Positions 1-7,510 of a DNA stretch of 7,510 nucleotides are shown one piece after another. Location of the stretch: positions 1 through 7,510 of the forward strand of contig CALDKD010000030.1 in assembly GCA_937898885.1 (NCBI GenBank), given 5' to 3'. A program made the translations under genes and the position numbers. The stretch comes from an uncultured Bacteroidales bacterium (GTDB lineage Bacteria; Bacteroidota; Bacteroidia; Bacteroidales; Bacteroidaceae). The notes beneath the pieces are model-generated. The model was not told the DNA's origin, did not search any database, and saw nothing but the letters and a program-made list of their open reading frames with translations. Every line of letters starts with the position of its first letter. Position 1 is the stretch's first letter.

Positions 1-599
1 TTCTGCGCCAGCCTGCACCGCAGATTGAGCCACCGCTCACAAATGTCATCAATCCCACGGACCATATTACCATACCTGGTCCTTTCCTCCTTCCTGTCCT
101 CGGGGATTGTGACATATACCCTGCGTTCTTCCTTCGCGGCATCCGCAGTAGCGGCTGGATGCCCAGCGATATACCTGTCCACAACCGCACGCAGTTCGGC
201 AACCAGGGCATCCTCGTCAAGGCACTCCTTGCCGGAAAGCTTTTCTTCCGACAGGAACTGCACAACCGGGGAATTGTCATCGGCAGTCGGCCTGGTATAA
301 ACAAACAGCCAATCCGGGCAAACAGATTTTCCAATCCGGACTTCCTCCCGAGTATACTCCCCGCACCGCACGCAGAACAACGCGATGAATATCTGGCTCT
401 TCTCCACCAGTTCCCGATCATACTCATCCTGCTTCCTCTCCCCCGTGTATTCCGGGTGAAAATCCTCCCAGCACTTCATGCACACCCTGTACCCAACGGG
501 CTCCTTCTCATCATTGATCCGTCTGATGGCATCGCCGATTGCCTCCCGCCAGGATTTCATCTCCCAGGAGGAACCCACAAATATGTTGATTGAGGTCAT
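1..599 (-). CDS. TIR-like/DUF4062-like protein, N-terminal part (runs off left edge)
   Basis: An open frame of 199 complete codons starts at the ATG at 599-597 and continues without a stop past base 1, so the C-terminus is missing. Residues 4-12 form a hydrophobic strand ending in a short serine loop (INIFVGSSW), followed by a helix with E13, R18 and E19. Residues 44-60 read WEDFHPEYTGERKQDEY. Residues 70-75 are a second strand (IFIALF), followed by GEYTREE at 80-86. This order resembles TIR-like/DUF4062-type alpha/beta domains at the N-terminus of bacterial signalling and defence proteins. E85 or E86 is a candidate catalytic glutamate if it is an active NADase, which is inference. Residues 161-185 look like the start of a second copy of the same fold. 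Two CxxC pairs lie at C40/C43 and C76/C79. The start overlaps the stop of the SIR2 gene (ATGA), so translation is probably coupled to it. It could instead be a non-enzymatic adaptor domain. The reading frame is secure; the function is moderately supported. Confidence 0.75.
   Translation of the reverse strand, partial: MTSINIFVGSSWEMKSWREAIGDAIRRINDEKEPVGYRVCMKCWEDFHPEYTGERKQDEYDRELVEKSQIFIALFCVRCGEYTREEVRIGKSVCPDWLFVYTRPTADDNSPVVQFLSEEKLSGKECLDEDALVAELRAVVDRYIAGHPAATADAAKEERRVYVTIPEDRKEERTRYGNMVRGIDDICERWLNLRCRLAQ
596..599 (-). promoter_or_regulatory. ATGA stop/start overlap between SIR2 and TIR-like genes
   Basis: Read on the minus strand, bases 599-596 are ATGA. The ATG opens the TIR-like gene and the TGA closes the SIR2 gene. 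There is no clear Shine-Dalgarno sequence upstream, only GCGGG touching the ATG. This arrangement typically gives translational coupling, so the two proteins are probably made in linked amounts. Confidence 0.85.
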
Positions 600-3500
600 C
601 CCGCAAATTGATTTTTAATGTCCCAACAAGTTTCGTCGCTTTCATAATATCGCCGCCAAGCAGCCAACACCTCATTTTGTTCCAATGACTTCTCTTTAGA
701 CAGGCCCTTGACAATCATCGCCACAGACATCCTCAAATACATCTTTTCGTTAACTGTCAATTCATCATCCGTTCCAACCACTTCCGTAGTCAGGAACAAG
801 CGCTTCAGGCCCAAAAGGAGATTATCCCTGACAGATTGCACCCCGGCAAATGAATTTTCGACAAAATAGCCAAGCACTTCAATGATATGAATTCGTCCGG
901 ACCCGGAATCACAAAGGAAGAAATCGCTCATCAACTTGACATATTCAGTCACATCCTCTCCCTTTATGAAAAGATACTTGACAGCGCCGATACAATCAAC
1001 CACATAACTATCCTCAGAGGAGCTCAAACGGTTTATTATCTCAGTTCCAAAGTCTATTTCCCCATCAAGAAACTCAGACAAAGCCACTCTCATCCGGAAC
1101 GACGGAATAGAGTATTTCTCGAATTCTTCCGTCACCCTGACCAGTCCGGATTGGTTATCCGGGCAAAGCATGCTGAAATTCGGCGCAAAGACAGAGACAA
1201 CAATCCGCCCCAGATCCTTGAAACGGCTTCTCAGTTCATCCGCAACAGGAAAAATCTTACCGGGTTTCTCATCTTCAAGCAGATGCCCTTTGTCTGCATC
1301 CCACATGTCAATGGCTTTCTTGCAGATATCATTCAACAATGGAGCGTCCCATGAGAAAGAGATATTGTCATTTGTCGTGCCCTTTATATCATTGAAGATG
1401 GGAATCACACCACCGTATATGGAAATCGATTTGTCCTTCCCCATTGCAGGAAACTCCTGACTTCTGAAATAAGTTTTCAAGAGCGGCTGAGGGTCAACGT
1501 CCCCGGGATGCGGGAATGACAAGAAAGCAAAACGGTTGAAAAGGGTACCATCAGGGAAACCACTGGCATCTCGTTTTGCCCATAACAGTTCAGACAGCCG
1601 TTCCTGCTGATTCTCGGAAAGACCGCCGCACTCGTATAGGAACAGCAGTCTATAAAGGATGACCTTATCTTCATTCCGGCTCTTTCCAAAGCTTTCCAGC
1701 AACATATCCACCGTGGAGGAAACGGATGCCAACAGTTTCTCCGGCTTTTGGACATACCCTAACGGTTCGAGCCTGCCGTCACCGAAACGGTCTACCGCAA
1801 TGCTCATTGCAGCCAGCCGGGGAATCAGATTCGTGGTTTCCTCGACCGTGAACGAAGACATCAAAGACTGCAACAGATTGTCCAATCCCTCGTACCGCAT
1901 GGCGTCCGGAGAGCGGAAGATGGAATCGACCAGTTCCATCGTCCCAAGCCGTGCCTCTGCAGAAGCCTTCATACACAAACGTGAAAGGATTTCAGGGAGG
2001 ACAGCCCTGAAAGCAAGCATCCATGAAGGAGATGCGCCGGAGCCCTCAACCTTAAGCAGGTCGCACAGGCAAGCCTGATACCGTCTGTACAGCAAGTCAA
2101 CATTCCGGGATGGCGTCCGTTCCAGGAATCTGCGGTTATATACCGACTTCACCATCTTGGAATCCCCGGACCGCAACAGCCAGCATTCCGCTATTGGCGG
2201 AGAGCAATACGCCATTACAGACAGGGCTTTCTGCAGGGACGATTTATCAATTGTAGACAAATACGGAAGATGGACCGGATACCCTATCTCTTCATAATAC
2301 ATGAAGAAAGCGTACGCCACGCGGTAGTCCTTTGAGTTCCCGCCAATGTTCGTTGCTGTACTCGAGTACCCCAAGCGGAAGGAGGCTGTTGTCGTCGATA
2401 CTCTCAGAGCATCTTCAATGGGGCGGAGATGCGACTCGAAAAATTCGCGTTCATACCAGATATCTTCATAAGAGCGCAAATCCAGCCAGGTCTTTTCCGC
2501 GGATTTCAGGTCGTCCTCTCCGTCGGAAAAATCCGCCTTTGACATACATTCTATCACCGTATGGGCATGAACCTTTCTTGAGGCCCAGTAAAAACACTCC
2601 CGTTCCTCGGCTGCAGCCTCCAGCCTCGCACTGATTCTGCCGAAAGCCTTTTTGCATATAGCCATGCCTTTGTTCAGGGAAAGATACTCGGCCCATAATG
2701 AGCCCCTGCGGATATCCCAATAGAAGTCTTCCCTTGCGTCCTCCCAATTGTTGAGCACATCTTCCAATAGAGGAAAATCATTTGAATAAACAGCATGCAA
2801 AGCCTTCTCGTATTCAAAACGGCAGCGCTGGTCATCTGTCATGATTCCCATTTGGGAAAGCAGGTCTGCCGCCATGCTCCCCCACTTATCATTCCAGCCC
2901 TCCTGCCGATACAAACGCAACAGACTGAGTTCCAAATTAACCCCTGCGGTACGAATCTCAACGGGACACTCCGCTGAAAACGGACCATTATTGGCTATCA
3001 CCTGCAGATAGATGCCCTCCCAATCATTATCAACGGGGAACAAGCATTTCTCAATTCGCCAATTGAACAGGTCCACGAACAGGATATCCACACCCTTTTC
3101 AAGTTTCGAGACAGTTTTGGCAGACAATGAAAACCCTTCCGAATTAGCCCAGTATTCCCTTTTGTTTCTTGGCAGGGCCAACCAGCCGGGGTATGTGTCA
3201 CGGTCCTTTCTCCATTGCTCGTAAAGGGCATCAGCACTCAAATCCCTGTATGGAATCCGTCCCCAGCCAATCACTTTTCTCCAATATTCCGCACGTCCCG
3301 TCTCTTGCCGGCTCCGGCTGTTCAACAGATAATCCAGCACGGCTTCAACAGATTCCGAGTCAGAAGCCCCCGTCCCTGCAAAATGCTTGATGTCAACCAC
3401 CACCACTTTCTTCTTCTTGAATGTATTGCGCGTGGCTGACGGCAAATCATCCAATGAAAGCAGATATACAGGCCTTTGATTTGACTTCAGGGCATCCTTG

Positions 3501-4159
3501 ACCCATCCAAGCCATTGGAGGAAGTTGGGATCATTGCCAGAAAAGCCTATCAGGATCAGCGTACCCCGCATGATTGTATTCTGGATACTGCTTATCATTG
3601 CCTGATGCTTGACAGGGTATGTCCGATAATCCTCTTCGGTAATGATGACAGACCTGGGGATATTGATGTCGCCATGAAGCTTCATCAGCAAAGGCGACGA
3701 CCCGGTTCCGACATCCGCACTGTTGGTAATTATCGTATACCCGCGCTTGTCCTGCCTCCCGAGTCTATCGGCGCTCCTTTCCAGCAATGTATCATAATTC
3801 GTGGTATATACGTCATTCCACGGGAGCGCCATCAACTTATCATGTGCGATTGACGGTTCAAGCATATCATCGTTGACCGCAATCTTGATAATCTTATTGA
3901 GCGCAGCCCGACCGTGCTGAATTTCAACTTCCTCCGCCAGCCTCAACACACTCGCATAAGCCCGATCAGAGCTGTCAGCCTCATGCCCACGGACTCTGGC
4001 TATGAACAAATCTCCCAGCTGATTCCAGTCAGGCGGCAACTTGCCTCCCGGCTTCACCAAGGCATTCTTGCTGAAGCCAGCGCCTACAAAAAGGCTGGCC
4101 TGATGGCGCCAAAGCAGCTCGGCTATCCTGTCAAGATGTACTTTTGTGCTTCTGTTCAT
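596..4159 (-). CDS. SIR2-like domain protein with a ~900-residue C-terminal extension, probable defence NADase
   Basis: The product is 1187 residues from the ATG at 4159-4157. The N-terminal ~290 residues carry SIR2-like hallmarks: the glycine-rich NAD loop GAGFSKNA (26-33), TTNYD (119-123), KLHGD with the expected catalytic histidine H162 (160-164), and GFSGNDPNF (205-213). Such domains in prokaryotic immunity (for example Thoeris ThsA, DSR and SIR2-STAND proteins) hydrolyse NAD+ to stop phage growth. That is family knowledge, not shown here. The remaining ~900 residues contain no P-loop or other motif I recognise; they look helical and soluble, like the sensor or oligomerisation halves of other large SIR2 effectors. 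No signal peptide or membrane segment is seen. An alternative in-frame TTG at 4186 would add nine residues. I prefer the ATG because it places the first helix and NAD loop at the usual distance from the N-terminus. The gene lies 23 bases after the nuclease-like gene and overlaps the TIR-like gene. The SIR2 call is firm; the activity is inferred. Confidence 0.92.
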   Translation of the reverse strand: MNRSTKVHLDRIAELLWRHQASLFVGAGFSKNALVKPGGKLPPDWNQLGDLFIARVRGHEADSSDRAYASVLRLAEEVEIQHGRAALNKIIKIAVNDDMLEPSIAHDKLMALPWNDVYTTNYDTLLERSADRLGRQDKRGYTIITNSADVGTGSSPLLMKLHGDINIPRSVIITEEDYRTYPVKHQAMISSIQNTIMRGTLILIGFSGNDPNFLQWLGWVKDALKSNQRPVYLLSLDDLPSATRNTFKKKKVVVVDIKHFAGTGASDSESVEAVLDYLLNSRSRQETGRAEYWRKVIGWGRIPYRDLSADALYEQWRKDRDTYPGWLALPRNKREYWANSEGFSLSAKTVSKLEKGVDILFVDLFNWRIEKCLFPVDNDWEGIYLQVIANNGPFSAECPVEIRTAGVNLELSLLRLYRQEGWNDKWGSMAADLLSQMGIMTDDQRCRFEYEKALHAVYSNDFPLLEDVLNNWEDAREDFYWDIRRGSLWAEYLSLNKGMAICKKAFGRISARLEAAAEERECFYWASRKVHAHTVIECMSKADFSDGEDDLKSAEKTWLDLRSYEDIWYEREFFESHLRPIEDALRVSTTTASFRLGYSSTATNIGGNSKDYRVAYAFFMYYEEIGYPVHLPYLSTIDKSSLQKALSVMAYCSPPIAECWLLRSGDSKMVKSVYNRRFLERTPSRNVDLLYRRYQACLCDLLKVEGSGASPSWMLAFRAVLPEILSRLCMKASAEARLGTMELVDSIFRSPDAMRYEGLDNLLQSLMSSFTVEETTNLIPRLAAMSIAVDRFGDGRLEPLGYVQKPEKLLASVSSTVDMLLESFGKSRNEDKVILYRLLFLYECGGLSENQQERLSELLWAKRDASGFPDGTLFNRFAFLSFPHPGDVDPQPLLKTYFRSQEFPAMGKDKSISIYGGVIPIFNDIKGTTNDNISFSWDAPLLNDICKKAIDMWDADKGHLLEDEKPGKIFPVADELRSRFKDLGRIVVSVFAPNFSMLCPDNQSGLVRVTEEFEKYSIPSFRMRVALSEFLDGEIDFGTEIINRLSSSEDSYVVDCIGAVKYLFIKGEDVTEYVKLMSDFFLCDSGSGRIHIIEVLGYFVENSFAGVQSVRDNLLLGLKRLFLTTEVVGTDDELTVNEKMYLRMSVAMIVKGLSKEKSLEQNEVLAAWRRYYESDETCWDIKNQFAG

Positions 4160-4186
4160 ATAATATAATGATCGGCTACCGGTCAA
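4157..4186 (-). promoter_or_regulatory. Nuclease-like/SIR2 gene junction with two candidate SIR2 starts
   Basis: The nuclease-like gene stops with TGA at 4185-4183. A TTG at 4186-4184 overlaps that stop (TTGA) and is in frame with the SIR2 gene; an ATG lies 27 bases further on at 4159-4157. The stretch just before the ATG is AT-rich (TTATATTAT), with no Shine-Dalgarno motif. The ATG is preferred, which makes this the only true intergenic gap in the window, at 23 bases. Confidence 0.6.
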
Positions 4187-5862
4187 ATTTCACAGCAAAA
4201 AGCCCGGCCCAGAAAGTCAGGGAACAGGTCAGTCTGGTAATAAATATGAGCAAGGACACGAAGGTAGGAATAGCCAACCTTATCGGTCCTGTATAAAATT
4301 GAATTGTACGGCTTTCGGAACTTTTCTCTGAATTCGGCGTCTGAATCAGGCAATTCCAGATTGGTTTGAACCGACAACTCATCGTAAAGCCTGCCGGAGA
4401 ACAAAGCAGTTTCAATGTCATACTCATCCTGAATGGGATATGCTATCTGAAGGCTCACGTCTGAGTCATCAGCCTGTTTCTTCAAGCTGGCATATGTTTC
4501 CGTCAGCCCCATGTACGACAAAAGTTCGAGGAAAGTAGTTATCAAAAGAGAAGAAGACGTACCATAATCATCAGACTTCCCGTACAAACTCTTGGCGAGG
4601 GCCATTCTGTTGCCAAGCATCTCAGGCCATAACTTTGTGCTGTTATGGCGATTGATCAAATTAACCACGCTTTCCACCAAGTACCCGGCCATGAACGATT
4701 TATCATCATGTGCAGGACTGTGCATTAAATACAGGAACAGCAACTGAACGGGAATGGAATGAGTGTCCAAAAGAGGCATTTTAAATCCACTATTATTACG
4801 AATGATCTCTTTCAACATTTTCTTACGTTGATCGATGACACCCTTGGAGGCAACAATCAATGATTCCGTAGCATAGAAGAAGTAAAGAATGTCGTTCAGG
4901 AAATCATAGCACCTGAGTGGATATAGAATCTGCTCGGGGCCACGAGAGTCAAAACCATAAAACCCATTCTCGATTCGTGTTGCACCAATGATTTTGTTCA
5001 GGTATGCCTCATAAACATCCATTTGCTGAATGACCAGAGGATGGAAGTGTTTGATGATTCTCTTCTTTCCCTCCAGATTGTTCCGGAGAATCCAACCCCA
5101 TGTTTTCAGCACAATAGTATCCATGCAATATTTGGCCGGATACAAGTTATCGGCCTGTTCGGCATAATACTGGACCATGGCACCAATCAGACGCAGAGTG
5201 GCGAAGAAATTCAGTTCTGTCCTGGCAGTCAGCTTTCTGGCACCTTCCATCCGCGCAATCTGCCTGTCAACAAGCTTCACAATATCAGAATAATCATTCC
5301 CCTCGGAATCAAGCAAGACCAGCAGTCTCTTGAAGAGTCTGTAGCTCTCGTCATCCGCAAGCAAAGTTTCCTCGAACAGGAACTTCGAGAACATCTGGGT
5401 GAGCACACTCAAATCCCAACGTTCAAACCCGCCGTCGGGGAATTCACTGGCAACAAACCCATCCAGTGTGGGAACAGCATTGGCATCAACCATGCCGTTG
5501 TGCACATACACGTATTTTCTGGCATATTTGTCCAGATTGGGGATTGAAGCGTCCCGATACGGCGTGTTCTTCGATGCCCTCATGGATTCTATGAGTCCAT
5601 CCTTTTCGTTCAATACCGTATCATTCACATCATGGGCGCGGAAGCCCTTAAGTTCAATCAGATAAAGCGTAGGAACTCCTTTGTCCTTCTTGACGGCAAC
5701 CACGTCCCGGCCATATTGCGACTGTCCCTTGGACTGCTTTGGAGTAGACAGGATGCGAAAACCCATCCGCTCCAACAGCAACGGGAAAATATAATCCAGT
5801 TCATTGTCTTCCTTCAATGACGCGACATACTCTTTAACTATCTCCTGCCTCAACATTGCCAT
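4183..5862 (-). CDS. Restriction-endonuclease-like (PD-(D/E)xK) N-terminal domain protein
   Basis: The 559-residue product starts at the ATG at 5862-5860. Its N-terminus has the layout of a PD-(D/E)xK nuclease fold: a helix with E31 in LLLERMGFRI (28-37), then QYGRDVVAV (49-57) giving the acidic residue D53, then a strand LYLIELKGF (66-74) giving E70 and K72. The spacing fits Mrr-like and related restriction-endonuclease-like domains, which cut DNA using a divalent metal. Residues from about 190 to 559 match nothing I recognise; they look mostly helical, with scattered aromatic residues and no membrane segment. The gene overlaps the 3' end of its upstream neighbour by 29 bases and ends just before the SIR2 gene, so it is probably translated as part of the same unit. 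The start is not fixed: a second ATG lies two codons downstream at 5856, and neither has a clear ribosome binding site. If the fold call is wrong, the gene remains an uncharacterised component of the cluster. Confidence 0.85.
   Translation of the reverse strand: MAMLRQEIVKEYVASLKEDNELDYIFPLLLERMGFRILSTPKQSKGQSQYGRDVVAVKKDKGVPTLYLIELKGFRAHDVNDTVLNEKDGLIESMRASKNTPYRDASIPNLDKYARKYVYVHNGMVDANAVPTLDGFVASEFPDGGFERWDLSVLTQMFSKFLFEETLLADDESYRLFKRLLVLLDSEGNDYSDIVKLVDRQIARMEGARKLTARTELNFFATLRLIGAMVQYYAEQADNLYPAKYCMDTIVLKTWGWILRNNLEGKKRIIKHFHPLVIQQMDVYEAYLNKIIGATRIENGFYGFDSRGPEQILYPLRCYDFLNDILYFFYATESLIVASKGVIDQRKKMLKEIIRNNSGFKMPLLDTHSIPVQLLFLYLMHSPAHDDKSFMAGYLVESVVNLINRHNSTKLWPEMLGNRMALAKSLYGKSDDYGTSSSLLITTFLELLSYMGLTETYASLKKQADDSDVSLQIAYPIQDEYDIETALFSGRLYDELSVQTNLELPDSDAEFREKFRKPYNSILYRTDKVGYSYLRVLAHIYYQTDLFPDFLGRAFCCEI
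5834..5862 (-). promoter_or_regulatory. 29-base overlap between the helical protein gene and the nuclease-like gene
   Basis: The ATG of the nuclease-like gene at 5862 lies 29 bases before the end of the TAA stop of the preceding gene, in a different frame. The purine-rich run GAGGCAGGAG lies downstream of this ATG, inside both genes, and so cannot serve as its ribosome binding site. The overlap supports co-transcription and coupled translation. Confidence 0.75.
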
Positions 5863-7510
5863 AGTCTTTCATCAATTCATCATACCATTTGATCCTGTCG
5901 ATGGGCATCATCGCATAATCCATCATCCTGGCCGGGAGCGATACCTGTATGGGACTCAAGTGCTGCGTTGTCCCATCCTTCTTTCTCCAGCCACCGCCAC
6001 GGGCAAGGACCTGTTTCTTGAACAAATCGTATATGTTATTATGCGGCCGTTTCTGTTCCGCCTCATCCATGTACTTCTTCACATGCGCCTGCTGCGATTT
6101 CATAGCCTCCCTATACAACTCGTATTGAGCGTATTTAGGCGACAGTTCCTTAAGATTGCGACGTTTCTCAATAAACTGGTGCCGGTCATCAACATACTTC
6201 TTAATAGCACGAGTCGCGTCCGTATCAACGCCTGAAGAATCAATTGCTGACGTCACATGGCCCATATAATCGTCGGTATACGGGCGCAGTTCCGCAATCA
6301 GAGTATTGACAACGCGGTCTGATTCCGAGTTGAAGAGAGGCATCAACTTCGGAAGACGCGTCTCGGGATTTCCGAAGTCGCGCAGCATGAAAACAATGAA
6401 CAAGCATTGGGCATTCTCCGGGAGGGCAGAAATGTCTATCGAGGACTTTTCAAGATGGAACTCATCCCACAAGCGCCGCCCCACATGCCTGTACCGCCCT
6501 TTTGGATTCAGGACGAAGAAAAGCACAAGGTCTTGGAAGATGCCTTCCTTCTCGGACAAGTTACGGAGGATGTTCCTTAGGCACAGGACATCTGCCGGTT
6601 GCAAATTTTCAGCGACGCAAAGAATCACCTTCCCCAAGAAATCGGAATTATCCTCATAGAAGGCCAATGTATTGTCTATAGTCTGAAGCGATGAAGTCCG
6701 AGAAGCATCTCCCAAACCTTTTATCAACGCAAGAATGCACTTCTCACAAAAAGATGACAGACCATCCTGCCCGGTCACCCAAATACAGAATACCCGGACG
6801 TAATCAGTTGTATCACGGTCAAGCAAAGCTAATATCCGAGTCTCGCAATCCGACCGCAACGCTTCATCATCAAGCCTGCCCACGGACTTCAGCAGAAAGT
6901 TCAACGCATCCCGGGAAAAGAAAGAGTCGAAGGATTTTGAGATGAGGTAAGCCTTATTTACAGCATCAGACGTCAACTGGGCAGTATTGACATACGCGCT
7001 GACGAACATTTCCCGGTTCCGTGATGCCGGAAACATTGAACAATATCTGTCGAAGTCGCACTCCATCAAACCAGCTCTCGCTGATGACTCATGTTCGGAA
7101 AGCAGTTCCAACAGTTGCAATCCCCTGTCATAATCAGTGCGGCAGAACACCCTGACGGATGCACCAATCTGGCCGGACATCCCATCATCGGCCGATGGGA
7201 AAGCCCTGACGACTCTTGCCATAACTTCTGGCGACCATGAGCAATACGGCGAAATGTAAAACAGTGCGGCAGCCCACGGCCAGACATTCTCGCTCTCAGG
7301 AAAAGAGATCGCGCCATTGGCATCGGTGGCAAGATATGCAAGACCTATTGCATGGGCAACGATATGTGCCCTATGCCCCAGTCCAAGTGGAACCCTGATG
7401 AGCTCATCAACATCAGACCAATCGGAAAATGATGAACCAAACACAAAAACACCTTCCCGCTCCTTCTCGGTCAAATACTCGACCGCGCGGGCAAGTTCTT
7501 CCGGAATTTC
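5834..7510 (-). CDS. Uncharacterised helical-repeat-like protein, C-terminal 558 residues (runs off right edge)
   Basis: The frame is open from the right edge to a TAA at 5836-5834. The TTG at 7474 is not convincing as a start: the frame continues upstream of it with normal codons (IPEELARAVEYL), so the real start lies outside the window. I do not recognise the family. The visible part consists of repeated short amphipathic segments with leucine, phenylalanine and charged residues, suggestive of HEAT-like or similar alpha-solenoid repeats. Residues about 432-505 are strongly charged and rich in lysine, arginine and glutamate, probably long helices. They are followed by a glycine-rich basic turn, GGGWRKKDG (505-513), and an aromatic tail. 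No Walker, nuclease, protease or membrane motif is seen. As the first visible gene of a coupled defence-like operon it could be a sensor or scaffold, or the C-terminal half of a larger protein with its active domain off-window. That is inference. Confidence 0.85.
   Translation of the reverse strand, partial: EIPEELARAVEYLTEKEREGVFVFGSSFSDWSDVDELIRVPLGLGHRAHIVAHAIGLAYLATDANGAISFPESENVWPWAAALFYISPYCSWSPEVMARVVRAFPSADDGMSGQIGASVRVFCRTDYDRGLQLLELLSEHESSARAGLMECDFDRYCSMFPASRNREMFVSAYVNTAQLTSDAVNKAYLISKSFDSFFSRDALNFLLKSVGRLDDEALRSDCETRILALLDRDTTDYVRVFCIWVTGQDGLSSFCEKCILALIKGLGDASRTSSLQTIDNTLAFYEDNSDFLGKVILCVAENLQPADVLCLRNILRNLSEKEGIFQDLVLFFVLNPKGRYRHVGRRLWDEFHLEKSSIDISALPENAQCLFIVFMLRDFGNPETRLPKLMPLFNSESDRVVNTLIAELRPYTDDYMGHVTSAIDSSGVDTDATRAIKKYVDDRHQFIEKRRNLKELSPKYAQYELYREAMKSQQAHVKKYMDEAEQKRPHNNIYDLFKKQVLARGGGWRKKDGTTQHLSPIQVSLPARMMDYAMMPIDRIKWYDELMKDYGNVEAGDS

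Noticed and set aside
159..593. Plus-strand open frame of 144 codons
   Set aside because: It lies entirely opposite the TIR-like gene, whose motifs fix the coding strand. Its translation is proline- and histidine-rich with no domain.
511..714. Minus-strand open frame of 67 codons across the SIR2/TIR-like junction
   Set aside because: It overlaps both real genes in a different frame and has no motif or start signal of its own.
1659..2078. Plus-strand open frame of 139 codons
   Set aside because: It is antisense to the SIR2 extension; its serine- and arginine-rich composition is typical of a shadow frame.
3290..4159. Interpretation of the SIR2 domain as a housekeeping protein deacetylase
   Set aside because: The motif pattern, the ~900-residue extension and the operon partners fit defence-type SIR2-like proteins. 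No zinc-binding cysteine cluster typical of deacetylase sirtuins is seen in the domain.
4160..4182. AT-rich TTATATTAT before the SIR2 ATG, considered as a promoter -10 element
   Set aside because: There is no matching -35 element or Bacteroidota-type promoter at a sensible distance, and the tight gene packing favours read-through from upstream.
5023..5547. Plus-strand open frame of 174 codons
   Set aside because: It lies inside the nuclease-like gene on the opposite strand, and its product has no recognisable features.
7343..7375. Histidine-rich HRAHIVAHAIG in the right-edge protein, considered as a metalloprotease site
   Set aside because: It lacks the HExxH glutamate and other zinc-protease context, so a metal site is not supported.

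Overview
The window is almost entirely coding, and every supported gene is on the minus strand. It reads, in transcription order (right to left): a helical protein cut by the right edge (5834-7510), a protein with a restriction-endonuclease-like N-terminus (4183-5862), a very large SIR2-domain protein (596-4159), and a TIR-like/DUF4062-like protein cut by the left edge (1-599). Neighbouring genes overlap by a few bases to 29 bases, or are separated by 23 bases at most. No promoter, terminator, RNA gene, insertion sequence, CRISPR array or direct DNA repeat is visible. The cluster therefore starts upstream of base 7510 and ends downstream of base 1.

The content points to an anti-phage or other defence-type operon. 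The SIR2 protein has the NAD-binding and catalytic motifs of the SIR2-like domains used by several bacterial immune systems to destroy NAD+. It is fused to about 900 residues of unassigned, probably helical sequence that could act as a sensor. The nuclease-like protein has a D...ExK signature followed by about 400 unassigned residues. The leftmost gene starts with a TIR-like alpha/beta domain and appears to begin a second copy of that fold just before the window ends. The rightmost gene has no recognisable catalytic motif in its visible part and looks like a helical-repeat protein; its N-terminus is missing. I do not recognise this four-gene combination as a named system. Two putative NAD-directed domains and a nuclease-like domain in one tightly coupled operon is the most notable feature.

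The host cannot be named with confidence. The DNA is of intermediate GC content with mixed codon use (AGG, AGA, CGG and ATA are all common), and none of the gene starts has a convincing Shine-Dalgarno sequence. This is compatible with Bacteroidota or Verrucomicrobiota, but a horizontally moved defence island would blur such signals. How the genes work together is inference from domains and coupling only.
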